Below, piece by piece: positions 27,190-35,661 of a DNA stretch of 64,000 nucleotides; the first letter of the stretch is position 1, and each line of letters opens with the position of its first letter. The stretch covers positions 868,001-932,000 of the forward strand of contig NZ_CP090064.1 of assembly GCF_023100685.1 (NCBI RefSeq), given 5' to 3'. Made by a program: the position numbers and the translations under genes. Under the pieces are notes generated by a model. It saw nothing but the letters and a program-made list of their open reading frames with translations, was not told where the DNA came from and did not search any database. Origin of the DNA: Proteus vulgaris. Lineage in GTDB: Bacteria; Pseudomonadota; Gammaproteobacteria; Enterobacterales; Enterobacteriaceae.

Positions 27190-29103
27190 ATGACGGATAA
27201 AACGGATTGTATTGCCTGTGGGGAAAAATGGATTGAAATTCATCTTGTGGATGAGCTTAATAACCCCATATTGAATATCGAATATGAATTATATCAGGCT
27301 TTTGGTCCGATGAAAAAACCAAGAAAAGGAATAGTAAAAGCGAATGGGATCATTAGGGAAGAGGAATTGGCTGGTTTCCCTATTATCTTAAAGTTAGATA
27401 CTCAAGCTTTAATAAAGGAAATGAGCACACGAAAATTAAGGCTACTTAGAGGAGAAAATAATTCCATTATTAAAGCGGAAGCAGAGGCAAAAAAATATAC
27501 TTACCGCTATACAACAATTGGTGCTTTATGCAGAGATCAAATTGATATTGATAATAAAGGGTATCAGGATGAATATCCTTTTTATCATTTTCCTAAAGAT
27601 GAAGCTTTTCAAGGGATCCCGATTTCTAAGTTTAATACCACAACAGTAATTGAAATTTGCCCATTTAGGGCTTGGTCTTTGATTCTTCATCATACTGAAC
27701 AATATTCTATGATTAATGCTTATAATTTAGGAATTTTAAGCCAACTTTCCTATAAAGATAATAATATTGGTAATGCTAACTCAATAAGTTGTTTTTTTGA
27801 ACGACAATGCTTGGATTTAAGTCGTTATCCTGTCGTCAGGGAGAAAGAAATTAATGCTCAATACCCCGCTATTGTTATCGATGTGCCTTTTGAAGAACGT
27901 TATGACAAAGTGGTTTTTTTAGATACTGAAGATAAAATAAAGCATGGTTCTAAAGCCGAAGGAAGTACCCAACTGTTTTATGTTCAAAATAAAGAACAAT
28001 TCATTGTTGCTTGGAGAGGATCTCAGGAGGGAACTGATTGGGTTGATGATTTTACCTATCGAGCGAAAGATATTAAAACCCACGCTCCAGAATTTAATCT
28101 AAATGGCAAAATGCATAAAGGTTTTTTAGACGCTTATCAATTAGGGAAAAATTTCTTTCCTAGTGATTTTGATGAAATGAAGAAAAAATCAAAAGGAAAA
28201 AGATTATTTATCTGTGGTCACAGTTTAGGGGGAGCATTAGCTTTAGCTCATGCCACTGAATTACATAAAAATACACCGTTACTTTATACTTATGGTGCTC
28301 CTAGATTATTTACGATTTCTGCGCTTGAGCAGTTACCTAAGTTTACTCATTATCGCCATATTAATAATAACGATATTGTGCCTAGGGTACCACCAGAGGC
28401 AAGTCTAGATAATTGGTTATTTAATATCTATGGGTATTTGGGCAATATCATAGGTGGTATTACATCAATTATTGATTTATTGGGACAGAAAGCTATCACT
28501 CAATATGGAGAATATTATTTACATCATGGTAATCCCATTCTTTTTTATGAAGCATATAACTTAATTGAAAATTATGAAGAAAAGGTACCTACTGCTACAA
28601 ATACATGGCGATTCAGTTATTCTAAAAATAATAGTACCAAGCTTTATATTGTTCCTGAGATAGATAAATTGGCACTGAATGACTCAATGAATCTACAACA
28701 AGAATTTATGAGTAACTTAAATGAAAATGATAAAAATAATCTTTTCCCTGAACAAAAAAATCCAGAAAGTAATGGTGGAACCAGTGTAACAGATCATTAT
28801 ATGGGAAGAGGTTATTTACCTTTCTTGCATGATCAACTTTTAGAATTAGTAGATAGTGCTAAAACACCACAACGTTTACAATCACGAGAATTATTTAAAA
28901 TTGCTTTAGATAAAAAGGTTGATATTATCAATCCTAACCCTTATAAAAAGCGAACTTTAGAAATAGATAGGCAGCGTAATTTATATTTTTTAGATTTACA
29001 ACAAAGTATGAATAATTCTCTTATTCCAATGCAATCAAATCCTAAAGAAATGGATATGCTAATGCAATTTAAGGAACAAACACATGAAATATTTAATCAA
29101 TAA
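27190..29103 (+). CDS. T6SS phospholipase effector (class 3 lipase, TseL/Tle-like)
   Basis: This is a 637-aa predicted antibacterial lipase. The catalytic Ser345 lies in the motif GHSLGG (343-348). Asp395 in NNNDIVPRVPP and His445 or His446 in YYLHHGN complete a likely triad, the order expected for class 3 lipases. Residues 1-150 form an accessory domain starting CIACGEKWIEIHLVD that may bind the spike or adaptor; 500-637 is of unknown fold. Length and gene order (hcp-vgrG-DUF4123-lipase-immunity) match V. cholerae TseL. There is no signal peptide, as expected for spike delivery. The target should be membrane phospholipids of a recipient. It overlaps the immunity gene by 20 bases. Confidence 0.88.
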   Translation: MTDKTDCIACGEKWIEIHLVDELNNPILNIEYELYQAFGPMKKPRKGIVKANGIIREEELAGFPIILKLDTQALIKEMSTRKLRLLRGENNSIIKAEAEAKKYTYRYTTIGALCRDQIDIDNKGYQDEYPFYHFPKDEAFQGIPISKFNTTTVIEICPFRAWSLILHHTEQYSMINAYNLGILSQLSYKDNNIGNANSISCFFERQCLDLSRYPVVREKEINAQYPAIVIDVPFEERYDKVVFLDTEDKIKHGSKAEGSTQLFYVQNKEQFIVAWRGSQEGTDWVDDFTYRAKDIKTHAPEFNLNGKMHKGFLDAYQLGKNFFPSDFDEMKKKSKGKRLFICGHSLGGALALAHATELHKNTPLLYTYGAPRLFTISALEQLPKFTHYRHINNNDIVPRVPPEASLDNWLFNIYGYLGNIIGGITSIIDLLGQKAITQYGEYYLHHGNPILFYEAYNLIENYEEKVPTATNTWRFSYSKNNSTKLYIVPEIDKLALNDSMNLQQEFMSNLNENDKNNLFPEQKNPESNGGTSVTDHYMGRGYLPFLHDQLLELVDSAKTPQRLQSRELFKIALDKKVDIINPNPYKKRTLEIDRQRNLYFLDLQQSMNNSLIPMQSNPKEMDMLMQFKEQTHEIFNQ

Positions 29104-29872
29104 ATATCCTATTTTTATCTTTGGCGTTGCAGTACTATTTTTAACTAGTTGTAATATATTAACACCCCAAATAGACAGGACATTCTCCCCTCCTGAAAAT
29201 GGTAGAACAGTAAAAATTACCGTCGACGTACCCGATGTTGCGGAACTTTCACCGATGAAGGTTATGTACCGTTCAAATCTTTGCCGAAAAACATATAATA
29301 ATAATGAAGTGCCTACATATACTGTTTCTGGTTTTAATAGTGAGATAGTTTTGTTAGGAAAAGAAGGTAATAGCTCATTATATAGTGCAGAAATCCCTTA
29401 TAGAGGAGGTGGGAAATGTGATTGGCAATTAAGTAATGTCACGTTAAGAATGGCATTAAAACATAATGATAATTTTTATAAAGATATTAACAAGATAGTA
29501 GGAAGTGGTGTTATTATCATTTTTGATAATAATCAACCTCAACGAATAGGAAAGAAACCTGTTAATAAAAAAGGTGATTTTGATATTATATCTGATTATT
29601 TTCCTTGGATTGATACACCTTTTAAAAATGATAAGAACATTAGCTTATGGTTATATGGCGAAGAGCTTTATCTTTATTATAAATCTCGCGATGCTCAGAA
29701 AATCACCTGGAAACCCATCATTCATAGCGATATAGTCGTTTACTCTGAATACCCAGCAGAGCGTAGAACTGAAGGCATAAGTACAATATATTCTTATCCA
29801 GATGGCACAAAAAAATCAAATAGAGATGGAAAGCCAGATTATAAAAAATTACTTTCCTTAATTAAAGAATAA
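29084..29872 (+). CDS. Lipoprotein immunity protein A1 for the lipase
   Basis: The 262-aa product has a lipoprotein signal with lipobox LTSC (Cys23). The residue after the Cys is Asn, so outer-membrane anchoring is likely. It starts inside the lipase gene (20-base overlap), the usual arrangement of effector and immunity. Periplasmic lipoproteins are the known inhibitors of Tle lipases, so I infer that A1 neutralises the lipase at 27190. It is the founder of family A, with three more copies downstream. Its first 110 mature residues are almost the same as in A2 and A3, while the rest diverges. Confidence 0.8.
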   Translation: MKYLINKYPIFIFGVAVLFLTSCNILTPQIDRTFSPPENGRTVKITVDVPDVAELSPMKVMYRSNLCRKTYNNNEVPTYTVSGFNSEIVLLGKEGNSSLYSAEIPYRGGGKCDWQLSNVTLRMALKHNDNFYKDINKIVGSGVIIIFDNNQPQRIGKKPVNKKGDFDIISDYFPWIDTPFKNDKNISLWLYGEELYLYYKSRDAQKITWKPIIHSDIVVYSEYPAERRTEGISTIYSYPDGTKKSNRDGKPDYKKLLSLIKE

Positions 29873-29896
29873 TTTTTAAAATTAAAAATAGAAAAA

Positions 29897-30166
29897 ATAT
29901 GTAGCATAATTCAAGGACGAAAAATTATATTAAAAAATGATACCAACAATACAAAAGGAACCGTATTAAGCGGTTCTTTATTAGCAAAGCAAACACATGA
30001 AATTGCCTGTTTAGGTGATGAAGTCTATTGCCCTGCTTGTCAGCAAAAAGGCAAAATAATAGAAGGGGATACTATGATGAAAATAAACAATATCCCTGTC
30101 GCGTTAGAAGGACATAAAGTGCAATGCGGTTGTTTAAAGGGTTGTGTATTAGTAGCTATTGAGTAA
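29897..30166 (+). pseudogene. PAAR gene copy P1 with start codon ATG changed to ATA
   Basis: The frame encodes the same 89 residues as the intact PAAR copies, ending in CVLVAIE, but the first two codons read ATA TGT instead of ATG CGT. No other start codon lies between the A1 stop, which is in the same frame, and this point. The next in-frame ATG is at residue 60. Initiation at ATA would be very weak, so the copy is probably silent; otherwise the frame is intact, which suggests a recent change. Confidence 0.65.
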
Positions 30167-30189
30167 TTAATCATTTTTATGGAAAGATA

Positions 30190-31116
30190 ATGGCAAGTTT
30201 ATTTAGTGGTACAAATAATCCTCATAAGATAGAAATGAATCTTTTTAAGGAAGATAATGATAATTATAACTCAAGTGTTAAGTTAAAAGACTTTGATTTT
30301 TTAAATGAATTGAATGAAGATGAATGTGAAATTGATTCTCCTAATAGAAATATTATCAAGAATATGGCTATTCCCATTTTTATTGTACTTTTTTTTAGTT
30401 TTATTTACTTATTACATGATAAATGTGAACGAATTTATTATGGAACAATAAGATTTGAAGAAAGTGTGAAAATATATGAGAAAGATTATGATAAAGAATA
30501 TTCAGTAGTTAGCAATAGTTGGAAAGAAATATATGATGCATACAAGCCATATTTTAACCAAAAAGTTACTTATTGGGATTACCTAAAAGCGTATTATTCT
30601 GGTGATTTTTATCAAGGAACAAAAAATGCCATCTATCAAGATCTTGCATTATTTTCTATGCCATTAATTGGAATGATATTAATGGGGCTGATTATTTTCT
30701 ATATGCCTTGGGTGGTATTAAAAGTAGATAGAAAACGGCAAATTCTTTATGTCTGGAATTCCAAACAGTTATTAGTAACGCGTTATTGTGATGCGGAATT
30801 TGGTTATGCGGGTACATTAATGTTCTTAAAACTTTATTGTCTTGATAAAAAAACAGGAAAATTAATAGAAGGCTATTTTAAACCCAATATTTCATACTCA
30901 ACAGGTCTTTTAGTGAGTAGAACGGCTGAAAATAAGCATTTTGTGACTTTTATTAATACGTTCATGAAAGAAGGTCGAGATGCAATTAGCCAGACTAATT
31001 ATAGTCGAAGAAAACCGCTATTTTGGTTTAATAAAAACCCACTCCCTGCTGATTTTGAACAACAAATAAGTCGTATTTTAGCCGAAATCGATAAAAAGAA
31101 AGTAAAAAATGCGTAG
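30190..31116 (+). CDS. Family B membrane protein B1 (putative immunity protein)
   Basis: I do not recognise the family with certainty. The 308-aa product has a cytosolic head (1-57), a membrane helix (58-76), a loop of about 75 residues (77-151), a second helix (152-174) and a soluble tail with LKVDRKRQILYVWN and FGYAGTLMFLKLYCLDKKTGKLIEGYF. If the N-terminus is inside, the loop is periplasmic. Comparing B1, B2 and B4, differences cluster at 77-118. Tail and layout resemble family C, and both may belong to the poorly described proteins labelled DUF6708 beside T6SS genes. GGAAAG precedes the ATG. The PAAR gene P2 starts within its stop region. Confidence 0.7.
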   Translation: MASLFSGTNNPHKIEMNLFKEDNDNYNSSVKLKDFDFLNELNEDECEIDSPNRNIIKNMAIPIFIVLFFSFIYLLHDKCERIYYGTIRFEESVKIYEKDYDKEYSVVSNSWKEIYDAYKPYFNQKVTYWDYLKAYYSGDFYQGTKNAIYQDLALFSMPLIGMILMGLIIFYMPWVVLKVDRKRQILYVWNSKQLLVTRYCDAEFGYAGTLMFLKLYCLDKKTGKLIEGYFKPNISYSTGLLVSRTAENKHFVTFINTFMKEGRDAISQTNYSRRKPLFWFNKNPLPADFEQQISRILAEIDKKKVKNA

Positions 31117-31378
31117 CACAATCCAAGGACGAAAAATCATTTTAAAAAATGATACCACCAATACTAAAGGAACCGTATTAAGCGGTTCTTTATTAGCAAA
31201 GCAAACGCATGAAATTGCCTGTTTAGGCGATGAAGTCTATTGCCCTGCTTGTCAGCAAAAAGGCAAAATTATTGAGGGGGATACCATGATGAAAATAAAC
31301 ACTATTCCCGTCGCGTTAGAGGGGTATAAAGTGCAATGCGGCTGTTTAAAGGGTTGTGTATTAGTGGCAATAGAATAA
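31109..31378 (+). CDS. Stand-alone PAAR protein P2 (T6SS spike tip)
   Basis: PAAR proteins form the cone at the tip of VgrG. This 89-aa protein shows the repeating PAAR pattern: GTVLSGSL, then ACLGDEVYCPACQQKGKIIEGDTMMKIN, then PVALEGYKVQCGC. Cys38, 45, 48, 77, 79 and 83 could bind metal. It has no extension carrying a toxin. The ATG (ATGCGTAG) contains the TAG stop of B1, and its own TAA overlaps the ATG of A2, so three genes are translationally linked. Confidence 0.85.
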   Translation: MRSTIQGRKIILKNDTTNTKGTVLSGSLLAKQTHEIACLGDEVYCPACQQKGKIIEGDTMMKINTIPVALEGYKVQCGCLKGCVLVAIE

Positions 31379-32169
31379 TGAATAAATACGTTATCGATAA
31401 GCTATTTCTTTTATCTATCGCGGTGATGGGGTTACTTTTAACTGGCTGTAATATATTAACACCCCAAATAGACAGGACATTCTCCCCTCCTGAAAATGGT
31501 AGAACAGTAAAAATTACCGTCGACGTACCCGATGTTGCGGAACTTTCACCGATGAAGGTTATGTACCGTTCAAATCTTTGCCGAAAAACATATAATAATA
31601 ATGAAGTGCCTACATATACTGTTTCTGGTTTTAATAGTGAAATGGTTTTGTTAGAAAAAGAAGGTAATAGTTCATTATATAGTGCAGTAATCCCTTATAG
31701 AGGAGGTGGGAAATGTGATTGGCAATTAAGTAACATTACTTTAAATCTAAATTTAAAAAACAATGAATATTTTTCTAATAGTATCATTGATGTAGTAGGT
31801 GCTGGAGTTATTATTATATTTGATAATAATCAGCCTCAAAGAATAGGCGAAAAACCTATTAATAAAGAAGGTGATTTTTATATTTCTTCTCATTATTTTC
31901 CTTGGGTCAATAAACAATATGAAAATGATAAAGGAAATATTTTGTGGCTATATGGAGAAAAACTATATTTTTATTATAAATCACGTGGTGCTAAAGAAAT
32001 TACTTGGAGGCCAATTATACATACTGATGTGACCGTTTATTCTGAATATCCTGCAGAGCGTAAAACAAAAGGTATCCAACGAACATTTTATTACTCTGAT
32101 AGTACAAAAGAAGTTAATAATGAGTCAAAACCAAATTATAAAAAGTTATTATCTCTAATTCAATCATGA
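31378..32169 (+). CDS. Lipoprotein immunity homologue A2
   Basis: The start is the ATG at 31378, overlapping the PAAR stop (TAATG); the longer frame from 31336 would read through the PAAR end. The 263-aa product has lipobox LTGC (Cys24) followed by Asn. Its mature N-terminus is nearly identical to A1 to about residue 125, then differs across the middle and shares YSEYPAERKTKG near the end. It is almost identical to A3. It probably protects against a lipase allele other than the one at 27190. Confidence 0.78.
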   Translation: MNKYVIDKLFLLSIAVMGLLLTGCNILTPQIDRTFSPPENGRTVKITVDVPDVAELSPMKVMYRSNLCRKTYNNNEVPTYTVSGFNSEMVLLEKEGNSSLYSAVIPYRGGGKCDWQLSNITLNLNLKNNEYFSNSIIDVVGAGVIIIFDNNQPQRIGEKPINKEGDFYISSHYFPWVNKQYENDKGNILWLYGEKLYFYYKSRGAKEITWRPIIHTDVTVYSEYPAERKTKGIQRTFYYSDSTKEVNNESKPNYKKLLSLIQS

Positions 32170-32194
32170 TTCTATAAATTAAAATGTTGAAAAC

Positions 32195-32299
32195 ATGCGT
32201 AGCACAATTCAAGGACGAAAAATCATTTTAAAAAATGATACTACCAATACTAAAGGAACCGTATTAAGCGGTTCTTTATTGATAATTAATATAGATTGA
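32195..32299 (+). pseudogene. Truncated PAAR leader (34 codons) before C1
   Basis: The first 29 codons match the intact PAAR start, then the sequence switches to LIINID and a stop. The stop lies seven bases before the ATG of C1, which has no clear ribosome binding site of its own. The remnant may therefore serve as a leader whose translation feeds C1 by reinitiation. Confidence 0.75.
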
Positions 32300-32306
32300 T
32301 ATCCCG

Positions 32307-33260
32307 ATGGAACAAAAACATAAACTCAGTGATCATTGTGAATCACTATTACAAACAGAAACACCAAAAATGACTCAATATCAAGCTGGTGCGCTTGATT
32401 TTGTGGAAAAAATAGATAATTTACGATTAGTCATACGCCATGCTTTTTCTAATGGCAGGACTATGTTAGCGATCCCTTTTGTTATCGGTTTACTTTGGGC
32501 TTTCAGCTATGGCGTTAAAACAATTTATATTGAACCTTGGAAGCAAACTGAAAAAAGATTTCTAAATAGTTTAGAATATAAAAGAAGTTTAATAAGCGAG
32601 CAGTTTTTTATTTCAAAAAAAAGAGAAATAAAAGAGTCTTATGAAGATATTTATATAAAAAATGGCCACCTCTCTTTTTTTGATTTTTGGCATTATAATT
32701 ACTATAACAATGACTTTCTATACAAAAAAAGTATTGCTCTTGAATTATTCTTATCTTTAGCCCCTCTATTATGTTCATTACCAATGATCTATTTTGGATT
32801 TATTGCAAGAAATCGACCTTATCTAATATGTGATCGAGAAAAACAATTATTTTATACTTGGGATATGAAAATGAATGTTTATGTTGCTAAATATTCTCAA
32901 ATTAATTTTTCAGATATGAAACCAACATTAGCATTTATTTTATATCGAGTTGATGAAAATAATAAGTTGATAGAACATAAATATTATCCAAACTTAACGA
33001 TGTTTAGTTTTTTAGGAGAAGGAAGTAGTAATGATAAAGCATGGGGATTAGGATATATTACCAAATATTTATTTTATGGATTAGCTCCTTTGATTGAAGG
33101 CAAGTACACAAGAAAAAAATATTCTATTTTTAGAGAAGCGCCTATTCCCAAAGATCTTGATAAACAAATAGAACAACAAGTTGTTTTGGTTGATAAAGAG
33201 CTGCCACCTTGTAAAGAAATAGAAGATAAATTATCGGAAGCAATTAAGCATTCTATTTAG
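32307..33260 (+). CDS. Family C membrane protein C1 (putative immunity protein)
   Basis: The 317-aa product is of unknown family. It has a cytosolic head (1-50), a helix (52-72), a loop of about 70 residues, a second helix (about 143-166) and a tail with RNRPYLICDREKQLFYTWD, laid out as in family B. The loop is rich in aromatic and charged residues. C1 and C3 share the same loop, while C2 has a different one between about residues 78 and 147. The start is preceded by a truncated PAAR leader instead of a Shine-Dalgarno site. I infer an immunity role against a toxin acting at the inner membrane or in the periplasm. Confidence 0.68.
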   Translation: MEQKHKLSDHCESLLQTETPKMTQYQAGALDFVEKIDNLRLVIRHAFSNGRTMLAIPFVIGLLWAFSYGVKTIYIEPWKQTEKRFLNSLEYKRSLISEQFFISKKREIKESYEDIYIKNGHLSFFDFWHYNYYNNDFLYKKSIALELFLSLAPLLCSLPMIYFGFIARNRPYLICDREKQLFYTWDMKMNVYVAKYSQINFSDMKPTLAFILYRVDENNKLIEHKYYPNLTMFSFLGEGSSNDKAWGLGYITKYLFYGLAPLIEGKYTRKKYSIFREAPIPKDLDKQIEQQVVLVDKELPPCKEIEDKLSEAIKHSI

Positions 33261-33309
33261 ATTTTTTAGCTAAGTTTACTGTTAATAGTTTATAAAAGGA
33301 TATATAAAC

Positions 33310-33579
33310 ATGCGTAGCATAATTCAAGGACGAAAAATTATATTAAAAAATGATACCAACAATACAAAAGGAACCGTATTAAGCGGTTCTTTATTAGTGA
33401 AACAACTTTATGAAATAGCTTGCCTTGGTGATGAAGTCTATTGCCCTGCTTGTCAGCAAAAAGGCAAAATAATAGAAGGGGATACTATGATGAAAATAAA
33501 CACTATTCCCGTCGCATTAGAGGGGCATAAAGTGCAATGTGGTTGTTTAAAGGGTTGTGTATTAGTGGCAATAGAATAA
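33310..33579 (+). CDS. Stand-alone PAAR protein P3
   Basis: An 89-aa PAAR protein like P2, with a few changes (MRSIIQGRK, SLLVKQLYEIACLG). A spacer with AAAGGA about nine bases before the ATG gives it its own ribosome binding site, and the same spacer follows every family C gene. The TAA overlaps the ATG of A3 by one base. Confidence 0.83.
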   Translation: MRSIIQGRKIILKNDTNNTKGTVLSGSLLVKQLYEIACLGDEVYCPACQQKGKIIEGDTMMKINTIPVALEGHKVQCGCLKGCVLVAIE

Positions 33580-34370
33580 TGAATAAATACGTTATCGATA
33601 AGCTATTTCTTTTATCTATCGCGGTGATGGGGTTACTTTTAACTGGCTGTAATATATTAACACCCCGAATAGACAGGACATTCTCCCCTCCTGAAAATGG
33701 TAGAACAGTAAAAATTACCGTCGACGTACCCGATGTCGCTGAGCTTTCACCAATGAAGGTTATGTATCGTTCAAACCTTTGCCGAAAAACATATAATAAT
33801 AATGAAGTACCTACATATACTGTTTCTGGTTTTAATAGTGAAATGGTTTTGTTAGAAAAAGAAGGTAATAGTTCATTATATAGTGCAGTAATCCCTTATA
33901 GAGGAGGTGGGAAATGTGATTGGCAATTAAGTAACATTACTTTAAATCTAAATTTAAAAAACAATGAATATTTTTCTAATAGTATCATTGATGTAGTAGG
34001 TGCTGGAGTTATTATTATATTTGATAATAATCAGCCTCAAAGAATAGGCGAAAAACCTATTAATAAAGAAGGTGATTTTTATATTTCTTCTCATTATTTT
34101 CCTTGGGTCAATAAACAATATGAAAATGATAAAGGAAATATTTTGTGGCTATATGGAGAAAAACTATATTTTTATTATAAATCACGTGGTGCTAAAGAAA
34201 TTACTTGGAGACCAATTATATATACTGATGTGACCGTTTATTCTGAATATCCTGCAGAGCGTAAAACAAAAGGTATCCAACGAACATTTTATTACTCTGA
34301 TAGTACAAAAGAAGTTAATAATGAGTCAAAACCAAATTATAAAAAGTTATTATCTCTAATTCAATCATGA
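33579..34370 (+). CDS. Lipoprotein immunity homologue A3
   Basis: A 263-aa lipoprotein with lipobox LTGC (Cys24). I find only a few differences from A2 (for example Arg instead of Gln after ILTP, and Tyr instead of His in IIYTD), so the two are a recent duplicate or have been homogenised. The start overlaps the stop of P3. A longer frame from 33537 is not used. Role as for A2. Confidence 0.78.
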   Translation: MNKYVIDKLFLLSIAVMGLLLTGCNILTPRIDRTFSPPENGRTVKITVDVPDVAELSPMKVMYRSNLCRKTYNNNEVPTYTVSGFNSEMVLLEKEGNSSLYSAVIPYRGGGKCDWQLSNITLNLNLKNNEYFSNSIIDVVGAGVIIIFDNNQPQRIGEKPINKEGDFYISSHYFPWVNKQYENDKGNILWLYGEKLYFYYKSRGAKEITWRPIIYTDVTVYSEYPAERKTKGIQRTFYYSDSTKEVNNESKPNYKKLLSLIQS

Positions 34371-34395
34371 TTCTATAAATTAAAATGTTGAAAAC

Positions 34396-34665
34396 ATGCG
34401 TAGCACAATTCAAGGACGAAAAATCATTTTAAAAAATGATACTACCAATACTAAAGGAACCGTATTAAGCGGTTCTTTATTAGCAAAACAAACACATGAA
34501 ATTGCCTGTTTAGGCGATGAAGTCTATTGCCCTGCTTGTCAGCAAAAAGGCAAGATAATTGAAGGGGATTCCATGATGAAAATAAGCAATATTCCAGTCG
34601 CGTTAGAAGGGCATAAAGTGCAATGCGGCTGTTTAACGGGTTGTATATTGGTGGCTATTGAATAA
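34396..34665 (+). CDS. Stand-alone PAAR protein P4
   Basis: An 89-aa PAAR protein differing from P2 at a few sites (GDSMMKISNIP, CLTGCILVAIE). It follows A3 by 25 bases and precedes B2 by 23 bases with GGGAATAT before the next ATG. The order lipoprotein-PAAR-family B is the same as at P1-B1. Confidence 0.83.
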   Translation: MRSTIQGRKIILKNDTTNTKGTVLSGSLLAKQTHEIACLGDEVYCPACQQKGKIIEGDSMMKISNIPVALEGHKVQCGCLTGCILVAIE

Positions 34666-34688
34666 CTAATTATTTTTATGGGAATATA

Positions 34689-35615
34689 ATGACAAATTTA
34701 TTTAGTGGTACAAATCATCCTCATAAAATAGAAATGAATCTTTTTAAGGAAGATAATGATAATTATAATTCCAATATTAAATTAAAAGACTTTGAGTTTT
34801 TAAACGAATTGACTGAAGATAAATGTGAAATTGATTCACCTAATAGAAATCTTATCAAGAATATAGCTATTCCTATTTTTATTGTGCTTTTTTTTACTCT
34901 TATTTATTTATTACATGATAAATATGAAAAAATTTATTATGGGAAGAGGGGGTTTATTGATGATGTTATTTTGGTTGAGAATAAATATAATAAGAATAAC
35001 TTAGAATTAAGTGAAGATTGGGTAATTGTATTTAATAAATACAAGCCATATTTTAACCAAAAAATTACTTATTGGGATTACCTAAAAGCGTATTATTCTG
35101 GTGATTTTTATCAAGGAACTAAAAATGCCATCTATCAAGATATCGCATTATTTTCTATGCCATTAATTGGAATGATATTAATGGGGCTGATTATTTTCTA
35201 TATGCCTTGGGTGGTATTAAAAGTAGATAGAAAACGGCAAATTATTTATGTCTGGAATTCCAGACAGTTATTGGTGACACGTTATTGTGATGCTGAATTT
35301 GGTTATGCGGGTACATTAATGTTCTTAAAACTTTATTGTCTTGATAAAAAAACAGGAAAATTAATAGAAGGTTATTTTAAACCCAATATTTCATACTCAA
35401 CAGGTCTTTTAGTGAGTAGAACGGCTGAAAATAAGCATTTTGTGACTTTTATTAATACGTTTATGAAAGAAGGTCGAGATGCAATTAGCCAGACTAATTA
35501 TAGTCGAAGAAAACCGCTTGTTTGGTTTAATAAAAACCCACTCCCTGCTGATTTTGAGCAACAAGTAAGCTGTATTTTAGCCGAGATCGATAAAAAGAAA
35601 GTAAAAAATGCGTAG
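34689..35615 (+). CDS. Family B membrane protein B2
   Basis: A 308-aa two-helix membrane protein like B1. Head, helices and tail are nearly identical to B1, but the predicted periplasmic loop differs strongly between about residues 80 and 118 (GKRGFIDDVILVENKYNK against GTIRFEESVKIYEKDYDK) before returning to YKPYFNQK. The TAG stop lies inside ATGCGTAG, the start of a PAAR stub. Confidence 0.7.
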   Translation: MTNLFSGTNHPHKIEMNLFKEDNDNYNSNIKLKDFEFLNELTEDKCEIDSPNRNLIKNIAIPIFIVLFFTLIYLLHDKYEKIYYGKRGFIDDVILVENKYNKNNLELSEDWVIVFNKYKPYFNQKITYWDYLKAYYSGDFYQGTKNAIYQDIALFSMPLIGMILMGLIIFYMPWVVLKVDRKRQIIYVWNSRQLLVTRYCDAEFGYAGTLMFLKLYCLDKKTGKLIEGYFKPNISYSTGLLVSRTAENKHFVTFINTFMKEGRDAISQTNYSRRKPLVWFNKNPLPADFEQQVSCILAEIDKKKVKNA

Positions 35616-35628
35616 CACATTTGACTAA
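35608..35628 (+). pseudogene. Six-codon PAAR stub (MRSTFD) before D1
   Basis: ATGCGTAGCACA equals the first four PAAR codons, then the sequence switches to TTTGACTAA. The stub overlaps the B2 stop by eight bases. It marks the joint where a PAAR gene was replaced by the D module. Confidence 0.75.
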
Positions 35629-35661
35629 AGAAAAATAATAAATATATAGAAGGGATTGAAA

